From Candidatus Obscuribacterales bacterium (GTDB lineage Bacteria > Cyanobacteriota > Vampirovibrionia > Obscuribacterales > Obscuribacteraceae): a stretch of DNA of 40,636 nucleotides. Positions 40,627 through 40,636 of the stretch are shown here, piece by piece. Made by a program: the position numbers and the translations under genes. Below the pieces are notes generated by a model. That model was not told where the DNA came from, did no database searches, and worked only from the letters and a program-made list of their open reading frames with translations. Location: NCBI GenBank assembly GCA_019746975.1, contig JAIERK010000177.1, positions 1 through 40,636 on the forward strand, read 5' to 3'. The number at the start of each line of letters is the position of its first letter. The stretch's first letter is position 1.

Positions 40627-40636
40627 ATGACACCGA
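40627..40636 (+). CDS. Start of a gene running off the right edge
   Basis: AAAGGAG (40615-40621) stands five bases before ATG 40627, and three codons (Met-Thr-Pro) are inside the window. The strong ribosome site makes a real gene start likely. Nothing can be said of its product. Confidence 0.5.

Noticed and set aside
1..40636. tRNA, rRNA or replication origin
   Set aside because: No cloverleaf, rRNA segment or DnaA-box cluster was recognised on either strand by reading; a covariance search was not possible.

Overview
The window looks like accessory chromosome from a free-living bacterium. Signs are secreted TPR proteins, a membrane Ser/Thr kinase with a leucine-rich-like outer domain, FHA, PATAN/DUF4388-like and TonB-C modules, a KaiC relic, very large lysine/serine-rich proteins and a filamentous-haemagglutinin-like protein. 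This mix recalls non-photosynthetic cyanobacterial relatives (Vampirovibrionia/Obscuribacterales). That assignment is inference; no rRNA, tRNA or other marker gene is present to prove it.

Layout. 1-4.2 kb: a gene tail, an FHA protein, a secreted TPR protein, a 69-bp tandem repeat block and a secreted Gly/Asn-rich protein with two terminator hairpins. 4.3-9.4 kb: an overlooked 40-aa membrane peptide gene, two genes of unknown function, a dienelactone-hydrolase relic, the receptor-like kinase and a PepSY protein. 9.4-11.1 kb: a membrane stress-type protein divergent from a GntR/FCD regulator, with three copies of one palindrome between them, then a CPXCG zinc-ribbon protein. 11.4-17.2 kb: a metal-resistance island with a MerC-like membrane protein under a Zur/Fur-like box, facing a four-gene operon (two small genes, then czcB and czcA) with overlapping stop/start codons. 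17.7-19.9 kb: a TadE-like pseudopilin protein and a PATAN-like/TM protein. 20.2-24.5 kb: a 1026-residue predicted papain-fold protein with a downstream partner gene. 24.7-29.5 kb: a triple TonB-C protein, then an alpha/beta-hydrolase-DUF4384 gene coupled to a caspase-like gene whose catalytic pair is gone. 29.5-36.4 kb: a graveyard of mobile DNA (repeats related to the 2.3-kb block, an IS21-like end, Tn3 and IS3 transposase relics, a group II intron 5' piece and a KaiC pseudogene) around an intact ene-reductase and a haemagglutinin-like protein. 36.5-40.6 kb: small genes, then a second papain-fold gene broken by one in-frame TAA.

The main result is the pair of papain-fold proteins. Their predicted Cys, His and Asn sit at nearly equal spacing (236 and 18 residues in one, 243 and 18 in the other). 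In the second copy a single TAA falls ten codons after the Cys, and homology continues in the same frame on the far side. The second result is a dispersed 66-70 bp repeat family present as tandem blocks at two distant loci. The third is a pseudo-caspase operon in which DUF4384, often fused to caspases, is instead attached to the neighbouring hydrolase.
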